A stretch of 15,454 nt of DNA from Nitrososphaerota archaeon (GTDB lineage: Archaea; Thermoproteota; Nitrososphaeria; Nitrososphaerales; UBA57). Made by a program: the position numbers and the translations under genes. Below, in pieces: positions 7,719 through 14,510 of this stretch (the first letter of the stretch is position 1; each line of letters begins with the position of its first letter). The stretch covers positions 33,604 through 49,057 of the forward strand of contig NZOP01000028.1 of the NCBI GenBank assembly GCA_002693165.1. The letters are read 5' to 3'. Below the pieces are notes generated by a model. The model was given only the letters and a program-made list of their open reading frames with translations, searched no databases and was not told the origin of the DNA.

Positions 7719-8629
7719 TATAAATTCCTCATCCATTGTACTGTATTTTCTATACCTTCTTCAAAGGATACCTTTGGAGAATATCCAAAATCCCTTTTTG
7801 CTTTGTCAATTGATAGCGATAATTTCATACCTTTCTCGCCAGATCGCCATGGTAAATTCTTAATAGAAGAGCTGCTATTTGTTTTTTCCAAAACAGTATC
7901 AACGATTTCTTTAACAGAATATTCTTTTCCATATGCAATATTGTATACGCCAGAAAGTTCATTATTTGTAATTGAGATAATTGAATTCACCAAGTTTTGT
8001 ACATAATTAAAATCAGTTGATTGACTACCATCACCTTCTATAGTAATTGGAGAATTTTCAAGAGCTTGTTTAATAAATATAGGAATAGCTTGTTGTAATC
8101 GAGAATACGGACCAAAAAGTCCACTGCTTCTAATAATTGTTATTGGCAATCCAAATGAAGATGAATAACTTTGACACATCAGATCTGCCGCTGCTTTACT
8201 TGCCCCATAAGGATCAGTAGGTCGGAGAGGTTCCTCCTCGACGATAGGTAAATTAGTAGATTTTCCATAAACATTTTTACTACTCATATAAACAAGACGA
8301 GTATTTTGTTTATTCCTCAATAATTCTAGTACATTAATCAGGCCACTAGTGTTAACATAAAATGAATATTTTGGAGAAGAAAGAACAAGAGGAACATCAG
8401 CTTGTGCAGCCAAGAAAACAATACAATCAACATTAACTAAATCTTCATCGTTAAGATCTTCTGCACTTTTCCAGAGATAATGAATTGAATCCATATACGG
8501 TTTTATTCTAAGAGCTGATTCCGGCCCAATTATATCAGAAACAGTTACATCGATTTGTTCGTCGAGTAAGCTCTTGATTAGATGTGAACCTAAAAATCCA
8601 GATCCTCCTACAACTAGGAATTTTTTCAT
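7718..8629 (-). CDS. Extended SDR NAD-dependent nucleotide-sugar epimerase/dehydratase
   Basis: A 303-residue extended SDR with the NAD loop 'VVGGSGFLGSHL' (glycines 8-14), 'VFLAAQADVP', the catalytic strand 'LVYMSSKNVYGKS' (Ser116/117), Tyr141-xxx-Lys145 in 'DPYGASKAAADL', 'GLFGPYSR' (170-177) and a C-terminal substrate domain with 'GDGSQSTDFNYV'. These are features of UDP-glucose 4-epimerase/dTDP-glucose 4,6-dehydratase relatives, acting on a nucleotide sugar in the cytoplasm. The specific reaction cannot be told from motifs. It is the first gene of the five-gene minus-strand operon. A TATA box about 28 bases before its ATG suggests a leaderless transcript. Its TAA overlaps the cupin ATG by one base (TAATG). 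Confidence 0.86.
   Translation of the reverse strand: MKKFLVVGGSGFLGSHLIKSLLDEQIDVTVSDIIGPESALRIKPYMDSIHYLWKSAEDLNDEDLVNVDCIVFLAAQADVPLVLSSPKYSFYVNTSGLINVLELLRNKQNTRLVYMSSKNVYGKSTNLPIVEEEPLRPTDPYGASKAAADLMCQSYSSSFGLPITIIRSSGLFGPYSRLQQAIPIFIKQALENSPITIEGDGSQSTDFNYVQNLVNSIISITNNELSGVYNIAYGKEYSVKEIVDTVLEKTNSSSSIKNLPWRSGEKGMKLSLSIDKAKRDFGYSPKVSFEEGIENTVQWMRNL
7725..7730 (-). promoter_or_regulatory. Ribosome binding site deciding the cupin start
   Basis: GAGGAA on the minus strand lies 6 bases before the ATG at 7718, inside the 3' end of the upstream epimerase gene. It favours this ATG over the one at 7736. Confidence 0.6.
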
Positions 8630-8653
8630 TGTTAAGTTAGAAATTCCCAGACA

Positions 8654-8661
8654 TTATATAT
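8654..8661 (-). promoter_or_regulatory. TATA box for the five-gene minus-strand operon
   Basis: TATATAAT on the minus strand, centred about 28 bases before the ATG at 8629, is at the spacing expected for leaderless archaeal transcription. It lies in the 117-base divergent gap, the longest non-coding stretch in the window. Confidence 0.6.
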
Positions 8662-8702
8662 GAATCTTCAGGATTGTAGTGTTAATAATTCCAAAATTTT
8701 GG

Positions 8703-8709
8703 TTATAAA
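8703..8709 (+). promoter_or_regulatory. TATA-like box for the glycosyltransferase gene
   Basis: TTATAAA, centred about 41 bases before the ATG at 8747, would give a leader of about 15 bases. That leader would hold AGGT (8732-8735) as a weak SD. Confidence 0.4.
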
Positions 8710-8746
8710 CAGAAATTTCATATTGTTAGACAGGTATGAATAATAT

Positions 8747-9520
8747 ATGAAAATTGTAGGAGCCATGCAAATAGGAGGCAATTGTTCATGGATCTTAGAT
8801 TCTAGTCTAAAAAATCTAAGTTCATTAGTTGATGAGATTGTAGTTGTTGGAACAGGAAACATACCAGAAGAAACAAGGAAAATTATCGCAAATTATGATA
8901 AAATTGTTGATAGTCACTTTGACACCAACATAGCTAATAGAATTGAATGGAATGATATGAATAAACTATTAAATATGGCACAAAAGAGGCAAGCAGATTG
9001 GATACTGTTCATGGACGCTGACGAAACTTTTGAACCTCGACTTGCAAAAGAGATACGACAACTGGTAAAGAATTCCACAGCAGGCATGTATAGATTTAAG
9101 AGACATTGGTTGTGGAAAGATACAAATCATTACAGGGTAGATCGTCCTGATAAATTTTCTACAATATCATTTAACACTTATTTGGTTCGTTCAAACTCAT
9201 CACTGGTATTTCCCAATCCTGCTGGAAAAATATTAAAAAGAATAATAAAACATGTATCAGGAAAAGAAAAACTACGTCCATATTTTGGAAGAGATCCAAT
9301 AACTGGTGTTAAAGGTGAAGTTATTGAAACAGATATAATATTACTGCATCACGCGGCATTAAATTGGTCACAATTCATACAGAATCAGATCTGGTACGCC
9401 ACACTAATTTCTAAAAGACAACCCAAACGAAAGGAAGAAGAAATTGTAAATCAGTTTTATAGTATTATCGATGAATCAACATTAAAACTTGAACAAGTAA
9501 AACCTGAATGGTTTGAATGA
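8747..9520 (+). CDS. Glycosyltransferase family 2-like protein (GT-A fold)
   Basis: A 257-residue cytoplasmic protein without a clear membrane segment. The N-terminal half resembles GT2 enzymes: 'LVDEIVVVGTGN' (27-38) as an early strand, then 'ADWILFMDADETFEP' (83-97), in which Asp90-Ala-Asp92 is the metal- and nucleotide-sugar-binding DxD. 'HHAALNW' (201-207) follows near the end, a position where small GT2 proteins often have a conserved His. The start ATG follows a short leader. The next gene starts 17 bases downstream on the same strand, so the two form a small operon. It is the only recognisable glycosyltransferase in the window; donor and acceptor are unknown. Related small GT2 proteins include core-oligosaccharide glucosyltransferases (WaaE/KdtX type), but that link is family-level only. 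Confidence 0.78.
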   Translation: MKIVGAMQIGGNCSWILDSSLKNLSSLVDEIVVVGTGNIPEETRKIIANYDKIVDSHFDTNIANRIEWNDMNKLLNMAQKRQADWILFMDADETFEPRLAKEIRQLVKNSTAGMYRFKRHWLWKDTNHYRVDRPDKFSTISFNTYLVRSNSSLVFPNPAGKILKRIIKHVSGKEKLRPYFGRDPITGVKGEVIETDIILLHHAALNWSQFIQNQIWYATLISKRQPKRKEEEIVNQFYSIIDESTLKLEQVKPEWFE

Positions 9521-9537
9521 AGACAGTATTGAGATGA

Positions 9538-10431
9538 ATGGGAATGAAAAAGAAAGTATTGATAGTAGGTTCAGATAGTGCAATAGGAACTGAAATAGTT
9601 AATCATTTCAAGGATAAATATGATTTAATCGGATTATCTAGGAAAAAAATAAACAATTCAATAACAAATCATGTGTTTGATTTGGATAAAACGGATATAT
9701 CAGGTTTACCAGATATATCAGCAGATATCTGCATAGTATTTTCATCTATAACAGATATAGATGTCTGTGAAAAATTTCCAAAAAAAGCTTTTAAAACCAA
9801 TGTTGAAGGAACAAAAAAGATTTTTGATGCATTAAAAATTAACAAAATTAAGCGTTTAATTTATTTTTCTACAGGAACGGTTGTATCAGGATATGATACA
9901 CCAATGAATGAGAATATGACTCCATCGCCACCAAATGTATACTCAGTAACCAAGCATCTTGCCGAGAAAGAGATTAAAAATTATTCAGAATTTTTTGATT
10001 CCATAGTTATTAGACCTTTCTTTGTGTATGGACCAAATACAAGGCACAATCGTCTAATATACAATCTGATTACTAATATTGCAAAAAAGAATACTATAAA
10101 TCTAAATATAGATGCAAAACCAAAAATTAATCCGATATATATAGACGACGTAATACAAATAATACAATTATTAGTAGAAAATAAAAATAACATATCTTTT
10201 GATTGTATTAACATTGCAGGAAATGAGGTAGTATCAATAAAAGAATTAGCAGAAAAAATTTCAAAAATTCTTAAAACTAGTATAATTTTTAAAGAATCAG
10301 AAAATAATTCAAAAAATATCATAGCAGATATTACAAAATTAAAAGAAAAATATAATTATAAATTTCAATTCAAATTAGATGAAGGACTGGAACGTATGAT
10401 TTTTGCAATGCAAAATAAAAATTTAATATAA
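9538..10431 (+). CDS. Extended SDR nucleotide-sugar epimerase/reductase with a modified glycine loop
   Basis: The 297-residue protein has an SDR layout: 'VLIVGSDSAIGTEI' (7-20) as the cofactor loop, 'IYFSTGTVVSGYD' with Ser111/Thr112, Tyr135-xxx-Lys139 in 'NVYSVTKHLAEKE', 'RPFFVYGPNTRHN' (159-171) and 'INPIYIDDVIQII'. The middle Gly of GxxGxxG is replaced by Ser14, as seen in some RmlD-like sugar-nucleotide reductases, so NAD(P) binding is still likely. Two in-frame ATGs (9538, 9544) lie close together; the second gives the usual short 'MKKKVLIVG' beginning. The gene follows the GT2 gene by 17 bases. It meets the C-methyltransferase gene tail to tail 8 bases later. It could reduce or epimerise the 4-keto sugar; the specific reaction is unknown. 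The 3' third is extremely Lys/Asn/Ile-rich, reflecting AT bias. Confidence 0.82.
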   Translation: MGMKKKVLIVGSDSAIGTEIVNHFKDKYDLIGLSRKKINNSITNHVFDLDKTDISGLPDISADICIVFSSITDIDVCEKFPKKAFKTNVEGTKKIFDALKINKIKRLIYFSTGTVVSGYDTPMNENMTPSPPNVYSVTKHLAEKEIKNYSEFFDSIVIRPFFVYGPNTRHNRLIYNLITNIAKKNTINLNIDAKPKINPIYIDDVIQIIQLLVENKNNISFDCINIAGNEVVSIKELAEKISKILKTSIIFKESENNSKNIIADITKLKEKYNYKFQFKLDEGLERMIFAMQNKNLI

Positions 10432-10450
10432 AAATATATTTATTTTATAT
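10426..10450. terminator. AT-rich shared 3' end, possible bidirectional terminator
   Basis: Both convergent genes end in this stretch, which is almost only A and T and forms an imperfect inverted repeat, with T runs on both strands. Archaeal termination depends largely on T-rich tracts, so a shared terminator is plausible but not proven. Confidence 0.3.
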
Positions 10451-11693
10451 CAATTTCAGGAAGTGGAATAATAAATTTTCCGCCATTCGTTCGATATTGT
10501 TCATGTTTCTTCATAATATCATCAGCAAAATTCCATGCCAAAATAAGAACGTAATCAGGATTATCTTCGTCAATTTTTTCAGTAGGAAGGATTGGTATAT
10601 GTTTGCCAGGAGTAAATAATCCGTGTTTAATCTCAGCAATATCAACTACATAATCTAAGATATCAGTACCAATTCCAAAATAATTTAATAAAGTATTTCC
10701 CTTAGCCGCAGCTCCATAACCAACAATTGTTTTACCATCGTCTTTTAATTGAAGTAATAACTTCATAATTTCATTTTTACATTTCTCAATTTCATTACCA
10801 TAGTTCTTGTAAGTAACTGCTTGATCCATTTTCAATCTATTTTCCAGGGCCAAATGATTACTAACAGATTCAGTAATGTTATGTTTTCCAATCTTTCTTT
10901 TCGCGTATACTCGTATAGAACCTCCTGCAGTAGAAATATCTTCAACGTCAAAGATTTCCATGTCAAATTTTTCAAAAAATCTCTGTAATGGCCTAATACA
11001 GTAATATGATACATGTTCATGATAGATTAAATCAAAGTATTTCTTTTCTAACATATTTACCATATAAGTCGCTTCAGCAACAAATATTCCATCATCTTTG
11101 AGTAAAACAGAAACTCCGCGTAAAACATCGTCAAGATCGTCAATATGCGCAAAAACATTTGCGCTTGTGATTATATCAGCAGGTCCATATTTTTCTAGGA
11201 TTATTTTTGCATTATCCTCAGTAAAAAAATCAACAAAAGTTTCTATTCCATCACTTTCAGCTATTTTAGCAATATTCTCGGCAGGGTCTACACCCAGAGT
11301 TTTAATTCCAAGATTTTTTAAGGGTTTCAATAAAATTCCGTCGTTACTACCAAATTCAATAACAAAAGATTCATCAGTAAGATCAAATCTTTTCACAATA
11401 TCTTGTGCGTACTTTGTAAAATGTTCAATATAAGATGGTGCAGTAGAAGATATATACAAATAGTTTCTAAAAAGAACTTCACCAGGAATAATATCCAACA
11501 ATTGGACTAGACCACAATCTTGACAAAAATAAGTTTCTAAAGGATAACTTGGTTCGGGAATTTTTAGTTCCTCAGGTTTAAGATAGCTGTTTGCTAACGG
11601 AGTCTTTCCTAGGCTTAAGAATTTAATCATATCAGTGCTTTTACAAAGTCTACAAGTAGTGCGTAAATACGACATACATTTACCCACATTCAT
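10440..11693 (-). CDS. Second three-domain sugar C-methyltransferase (TylC3/TcaB9-like)
   Basis: The 417-residue protein has the same layout as the gene at 5414-6628. Zinc Cys pairs are C14/C17 and C57/C60. The SAM domain has 'VIEFGSNDGILL' (111-122) and 'TSANVFAHIDD'. The catalytic 'IYHEH' block is at Y224-H227. The C-terminal domain has 'VGYGAAAKGNTLLNYF' and 'LFTPGKHIPI'. The two proteins align over their whole length but differ at most positions outside motifs, so they are old paralogues and probably act on different sugars or positions. The ATG at 11693 is given. An in-frame ATG at 11675 (Met7) would bring the length closer to the paralogue, and no good SD separates the choices. It is a single-gene unit between convergent and divergent plus-strand genes. 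The C-methyl acceptor is unknown. Confidence 0.86.
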   Translation of the reverse strand: MNVGKCMSYLRTTCRLCKSTDMIKFLSLGKTPLANSYLKPEELKIPEPSYPLETYFCQDCGLVQLLDIIPGEVLFRNYLYISSTAPSYIEHFTKYAQDIVKRFDLTDESFVIEFGSNDGILLKPLKNLGIKTLGVDPAENIAKIAESDGIETFVDFFTEDNAKIILEKYGPADIITSANVFAHIDDLDDVLRGVSVLLKDDGIFVAEATYMVNMLEKKYFDLIYHEHVSYYCIRPLQRFFEKFDMEIFDVEDISTAGGSIRVYAKRKIGKHNITESVSNHLALENRLKMDQAVTYKNYGNEIEKCKNEIMKLLLQLKDDGKTIVGYGAAAKGNTLLNYFGIGTDILDYVVDIAEIKHGLFTPGKHIPILPTEKIDEDNPDYVLILAWNFADDIMKKHEQYRTNGGKFIIPLPEIDIK

Positions 11694-11732
11694 TATATCT
11701 AATAACCTTTATTTTTCAGTGAATACCGACAT

Positions 11733-11740
11733 ACTAAAAT
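11733..11740 (+). promoter_or_regulatory. TATA-like box for the amidotransferase gene
   Basis: ACTAAAAT, centred about 29 bases before the TTG at 11766, fits a leaderless transcript. No SD precedes the start codon. It lies in the 72-base divergent gap. Confidence 0.4.
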
Positions 11741-11765
11741 TACTGATTAACCAATTTATTTCAAC

Positions 11766-13571
11766 TTGTGTGGAATTACAGGGATTTTCGGAACTAACGA
11801 TCAACATATCATTAAAAAAATGACTGATTCAGTGACTCATAGAGGACCTGATGAAGTTGGTTATTTTCACGATGATCGAATAAGTTTGGGACATGCACGG
11901 TTAAGTATAATAGATCTACACACAGGTTCACAACCAATGTTCAATGAAAATAAAAATTTTGTAGTAGTATATAACGGTGAGATATATAATTATCAGGAAT
12001 TAAAATCAGAACTTGAGAAGAAAGGCCATAATTTTTCAACTTCTTCAGATACTGAAGTAATTGTTCATGCGTACGAAGAATACGGAATTGAATCTTTTAA
12101 CATGTTTAATGGAATGTTTGCATTTGCAATATGGGACTCCAAGAAAAAGGAATTAATATTAGCACGAGATTCCCATGGAATAAAACCACTATATTTTTCA
12201 GAAGTCAACAAGAAATTATTATTTGCTTCAGAAGCAAAGGCAATATTGAATTCCCAGGATATTGAACCTGAAGTAAACATTGAATCTTTGTATTATATGT
12301 TAAATCTCAGATACATACCGTATGAACAAACAATTTTTAAGAATATTCAAAGACTTGCAGCTGGACATTTTCTGCGTGCAAAAAGCAACGGTCAATTAGA
12401 AATTCGCAAATATAAAAGGGAAAATACACACAATTTGTTAGAAATTACAGAAAATCAGGCATCTACAAAATTAAATAATGCATTACTTTCAAGCATTAAA
12501 CGTCATTTGATAAGCGACGTTCCATTAGGGTTCTACCTATCAGGAGGAATTGATAGTACTACATTAGTAGCAATATCAAAAGAACTTGGTCACAAGAAGT
12601 TAACAACATTTTCAATGGGATTTGGTGAAGAAAGAGATGAATTACAAACAGCAAAACAAGTATCAGAATATTTTGAAACAGATCATAAAGAGATTATAAT
12701 AGACGGAGCCATAATGAAAGAATTTCCATCCATGATATGGTGCGCAGAAGGTCCTAAAAGAAATCTATGGCATTATTATCTAGCAAAATTAGCAAGAAAA
12801 CATGTCAAAGTTGTACTAAGTGGTTTAGGATGTGATGAATTTTTTGGAGGATATGATTTTAGATATAAACAAATTATGAATTATAAGGATGATTTACCAA
12901 CACAAGAAAAAGTTAAAACATATATCAATACACAAGGTCGAGATATACTATCAGAAAACGAAATGAATGATTTTTTTGGCAAACAGTTTAAAAATTTTTC
13001 AAAAAGATCCGTGTCTAATCTTTTTATACCTTTTTTTAATACAAATGGAAGTTTCCTTCAACAAGTAGTAGAAGCAGATAAAGAAATGAAGATGACAAAT
13101 GAGTTTTTGTTAGTTGATGATGCAGTTAGTATGGCTCATGGTTTAGAAGTAAGAGTACCTTTTCTAGATAATGAATTAACCAGTTTGTCACAACAACTGC
13201 CAATGAATTATAAATTCCACAATAATGAAGGGAAATTCATTCTTAAAAAAACCATGACTAACAGGTTACCAGACTTTGTGCTTAAGAAATCGAAACAAGG
13301 ATTCAACCCAGATCCAGTACTTGTGTACAAGAAAGAACTACATGAATATGCAAAACAGTATTTATTAGATGGAATAGGAATTAGTCAAGGGTTTTTCACA
13401 AAAGATTTTGTTACAAAGTTACTTTCACAAGAAACATCAGACCATTTTCGAACACATTATAATAAATTATGGGATATATTTGCATTTGAAACATGGTATA
13501 AACTATTTATCGTAAGAAAAGAGTTTACAAAACCAAATATTTCTTTAGATAAATTACTTATGGATTCTTAG
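11766..13571 (+). CDS. asnB: Glutamine-hydrolysing asparagine synthase-type amidotransferase
   Basis: The 601-residue, two-domain enzyme begins with an Ntn glutaminase domain (1 to about 200). Cys2 in 'MCGITGIF' is the nucleophile. It is followed by 'HRGPDEVG', Arg45 in 'GHARLSIIDL', 'NGEIYN' (70-75) and Asp95 in 'SSDTE'. The synthase domain has the ATP-pyrophosphatase loop 'YLSGGIDSTT' (257-266), 'SGLGCDEFFGGY' (352-363) and 'GLEVRVPFLD'. All catalytic positions I can check are intact. The start must be the TTG at 11766, because Cys2 has to become the N terminus after Met removal; there is no SD. Family members make asparagine from aspartate and glutamine. AsnB-like enzymes in glycan clusters (for example WbpS) are thought to amidate uronic-acid sugars, and the setting favours that role here. 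Housekeeping asparagine synthesis cannot be excluded. The last 14 bases overlap the opposite-strand gene. Confidence 0.9.
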   Translation: MCGITGIFGTNDQHIIKKMTDSVTHRGPDEVGYFHDDRISLGHARLSIIDLHTGSQPMFNENKNFVVVYNGEIYNYQELKSELEKKGHNFSTSSDTEVIVHAYEEYGIESFNMFNGMFAFAIWDSKKKELILARDSHGIKPLYFSEVNKKLLFASEAKAILNSQDIEPEVNIESLYYMLNLRYIPYEQTIFKNIQRLAAGHFLRAKSNGQLEIRKYKRENTHNLLEITENQASTKLNNALLSSIKRHLISDVPLGFYLSGGIDSTTLVAISKELGHKKLTTFSMGFGEERDELQTAKQVSEYFETDHKEIIIDGAIMKEFPSMIWCAEGPKRNLWHYYLAKLARKHVKVVLSGLGCDEFFGGYDFRYKQIMNYKDDLPTQEKVKTYINTQGRDILSENEMNDFFGKQFKNFSKRSVSNLFIPFFNTNGSFLQQVVEADKEMKMTNEFLLVDDAVSMAHGLEVRVPFLDNELTSLSQQLPMNYKFHNNEGKFILKKTMTNRLPDFVLKKSKQGFNPDPVLVYKKELHEYAKQYLLDGIGISQGFFTKDFVTKLLSQETSDHFRTHYNKLWDIFAFETWYKLFIVRKEFTKPNISLDKLLMDS

Positions 13572-14445
13572 AAGACCAAGTAGATTGTAAACCGTCTCTC
13601 AAATCAGTAAAAGAAAGATCTCCAAATAATCCCTTTAGTTTTTCAGTATTTGCGGTAAAATTTCCTATTTCTCCTGGTCGAGCAGGAAGAAATTCTATAT
13701 CAGGAGTCTTATTTACAATTTCTCCACATAACTTTACGAGATCTATGATATTGGTAGCTGCTCCAGTACCCATATTAAAGACGTCATTAGGAGAAGTAAG
13801 TGATAATAATTTTGTTATATATCTGCAAATATCTACAACATAAATAAAATCTCGAATTTGTTTACCATCACCATATATCTGAATTTTTTTTCCGTTAGAT
13901 ATGTTGTCCAAAAGATTTGGAATTATTCTACCACTACCTCCTGCCTGAAGGGGACCATATACATTAAAGAATCTAAACACAGTAAAGTTCAATCCATATA
14001 ACTCATTAAACACTCTCAAATAATGCTCACAAGCAAACTTTGAAACTCCATAGGGAGTTCTAGGAGTACAAGAATGATCTTCTGCAACATCAGATGTTTC
14101 TACTTTTCCATAAAGAGATGATGCAGAACTAAATACAACAGATTTAATTTTGTTAATTTTACACGCTTCAAAGACATTTACATTTCCAAGAACATTTGTT
14201 GCAACATCACTTACTGGATCAGATGTGGACTTAATCAAAGGACTAGCAGCTAAATTAATCAGTACATCACAATTTTTTGTAGCTTTTATGATTGATTCCA
14301 GATTGGTTATATCAACTAAAGAAAGATCTTTAAACAATTTTAGATCAACAGAATCTAAACATTGAACAGAATATCCTTGATTTTCAAGTTCATTAACCAT
14401 ATTCCGACCTATAAACCCACAGGCACCTAAAACTCCTACATTCAT
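13558..14445 (-). CDS. GalE-like extended SDR nucleotide-sugar epimerase/dehydratase
   Basis: The 295-residue extended SDR has 'VLGACGFIGRNM' (glycines 7-13), 'LINLAASPLI', 'VVFSSASSLYGK' (Ser107/108), Tyr132-xxx-Lys136 in 'TPYGVSKFACEHY', 'RFFNVYGPLQ' and 'YGDGKQIRDFIYV'. These strongly resemble UDP-glucose 4-epimerase/UDP-glucuronate epimerase relatives. 'ARPGEIGNFTANTEKL' near the C terminus matches the part of such epimerases that closes over the sugar nucleotide. Of the three extended SDRs in the window it keeps the most canonical motifs. It is tail to tail with the amidotransferase gene, overlapping it by 14 bases, and divergent from the nucleotidyltransferase. It may supply an epimerised UDP-sugar (for example a uronic acid or N-acetylhexosamine) for the glycan. 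Exact substrate is unknown. Confidence 0.86.
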   Translation of the reverse strand: MNVGVLGACGFIGRNMVNELENQGYSVQCLDSVDLKLFKDLSLVDITNLESIIKATKNCDVLINLAASPLIKSTSDPVSDVATNVLGNVNVFEACKINKIKSVVFSSASSLYGKVETSDVAEDHSCTPRTPYGVSKFACEHYLRVFNELYGLNFTVFRFFNVYGPLQAGGSGRIIPNLLDNISNGKKIQIYGDGKQIRDFIYVVDICRYITKLLSLTSPNDVFNMGTGAATNIIDLVKLCGEIVNKTPDIEFLPARPGEIGNFTANTEKLKGLFGDLSFTDLRDGLQSTWSSKNP

Positions 14446-14481
14446 CAGTCATTAATTTTTTTTTCCACTTGATAAATGTTC

Positions 14482-14490
14482 ATATTAATT
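14482..14490 (+). promoter_or_regulatory. TATA-like box for the nucleotidyltransferase gene
   Basis: ATATTAATT, centred about 25 bases before the ATG at 14511, fits leaderless transcription. The 65-base gap must also hold the promoter of the minus-strand epimerase gene; on that strand ATTTATCA, about 25-30 bases before its ATG, is a weak candidate. Confidence 0.45.
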
Positions 14491-14510
14491 AACAGAATAT
14501 TAATTTAATA

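Noticed and set aside
7347..8629. A standard dTDP-rhamnose (rmlABCD) pathway.
   Set aside because: There is a cupin, several SDRs and a nucleotidyltransferase, but none carries enough RmlB, RmlC or RmlD specific signature to name it, and they are not in one operon.
8630..8746. A small RNA or tRNA in the 117-base divergent gap.
   Set aside because: The sequence shows only AT-rich promoter-like elements; no cloverleaf or stable hairpin could be drawn by eye.
9694..9721. Direct repeat GATATATCAG twice (9694-9703 and 9712-9721) and nearby palindrome GCAGATATCTGC (9721-9732).
   Set aside because: Inside a coding region; the direct repeat encodes repeated Asp-Ile-Ser residues, and short AT-rich palindromes are expected by chance.
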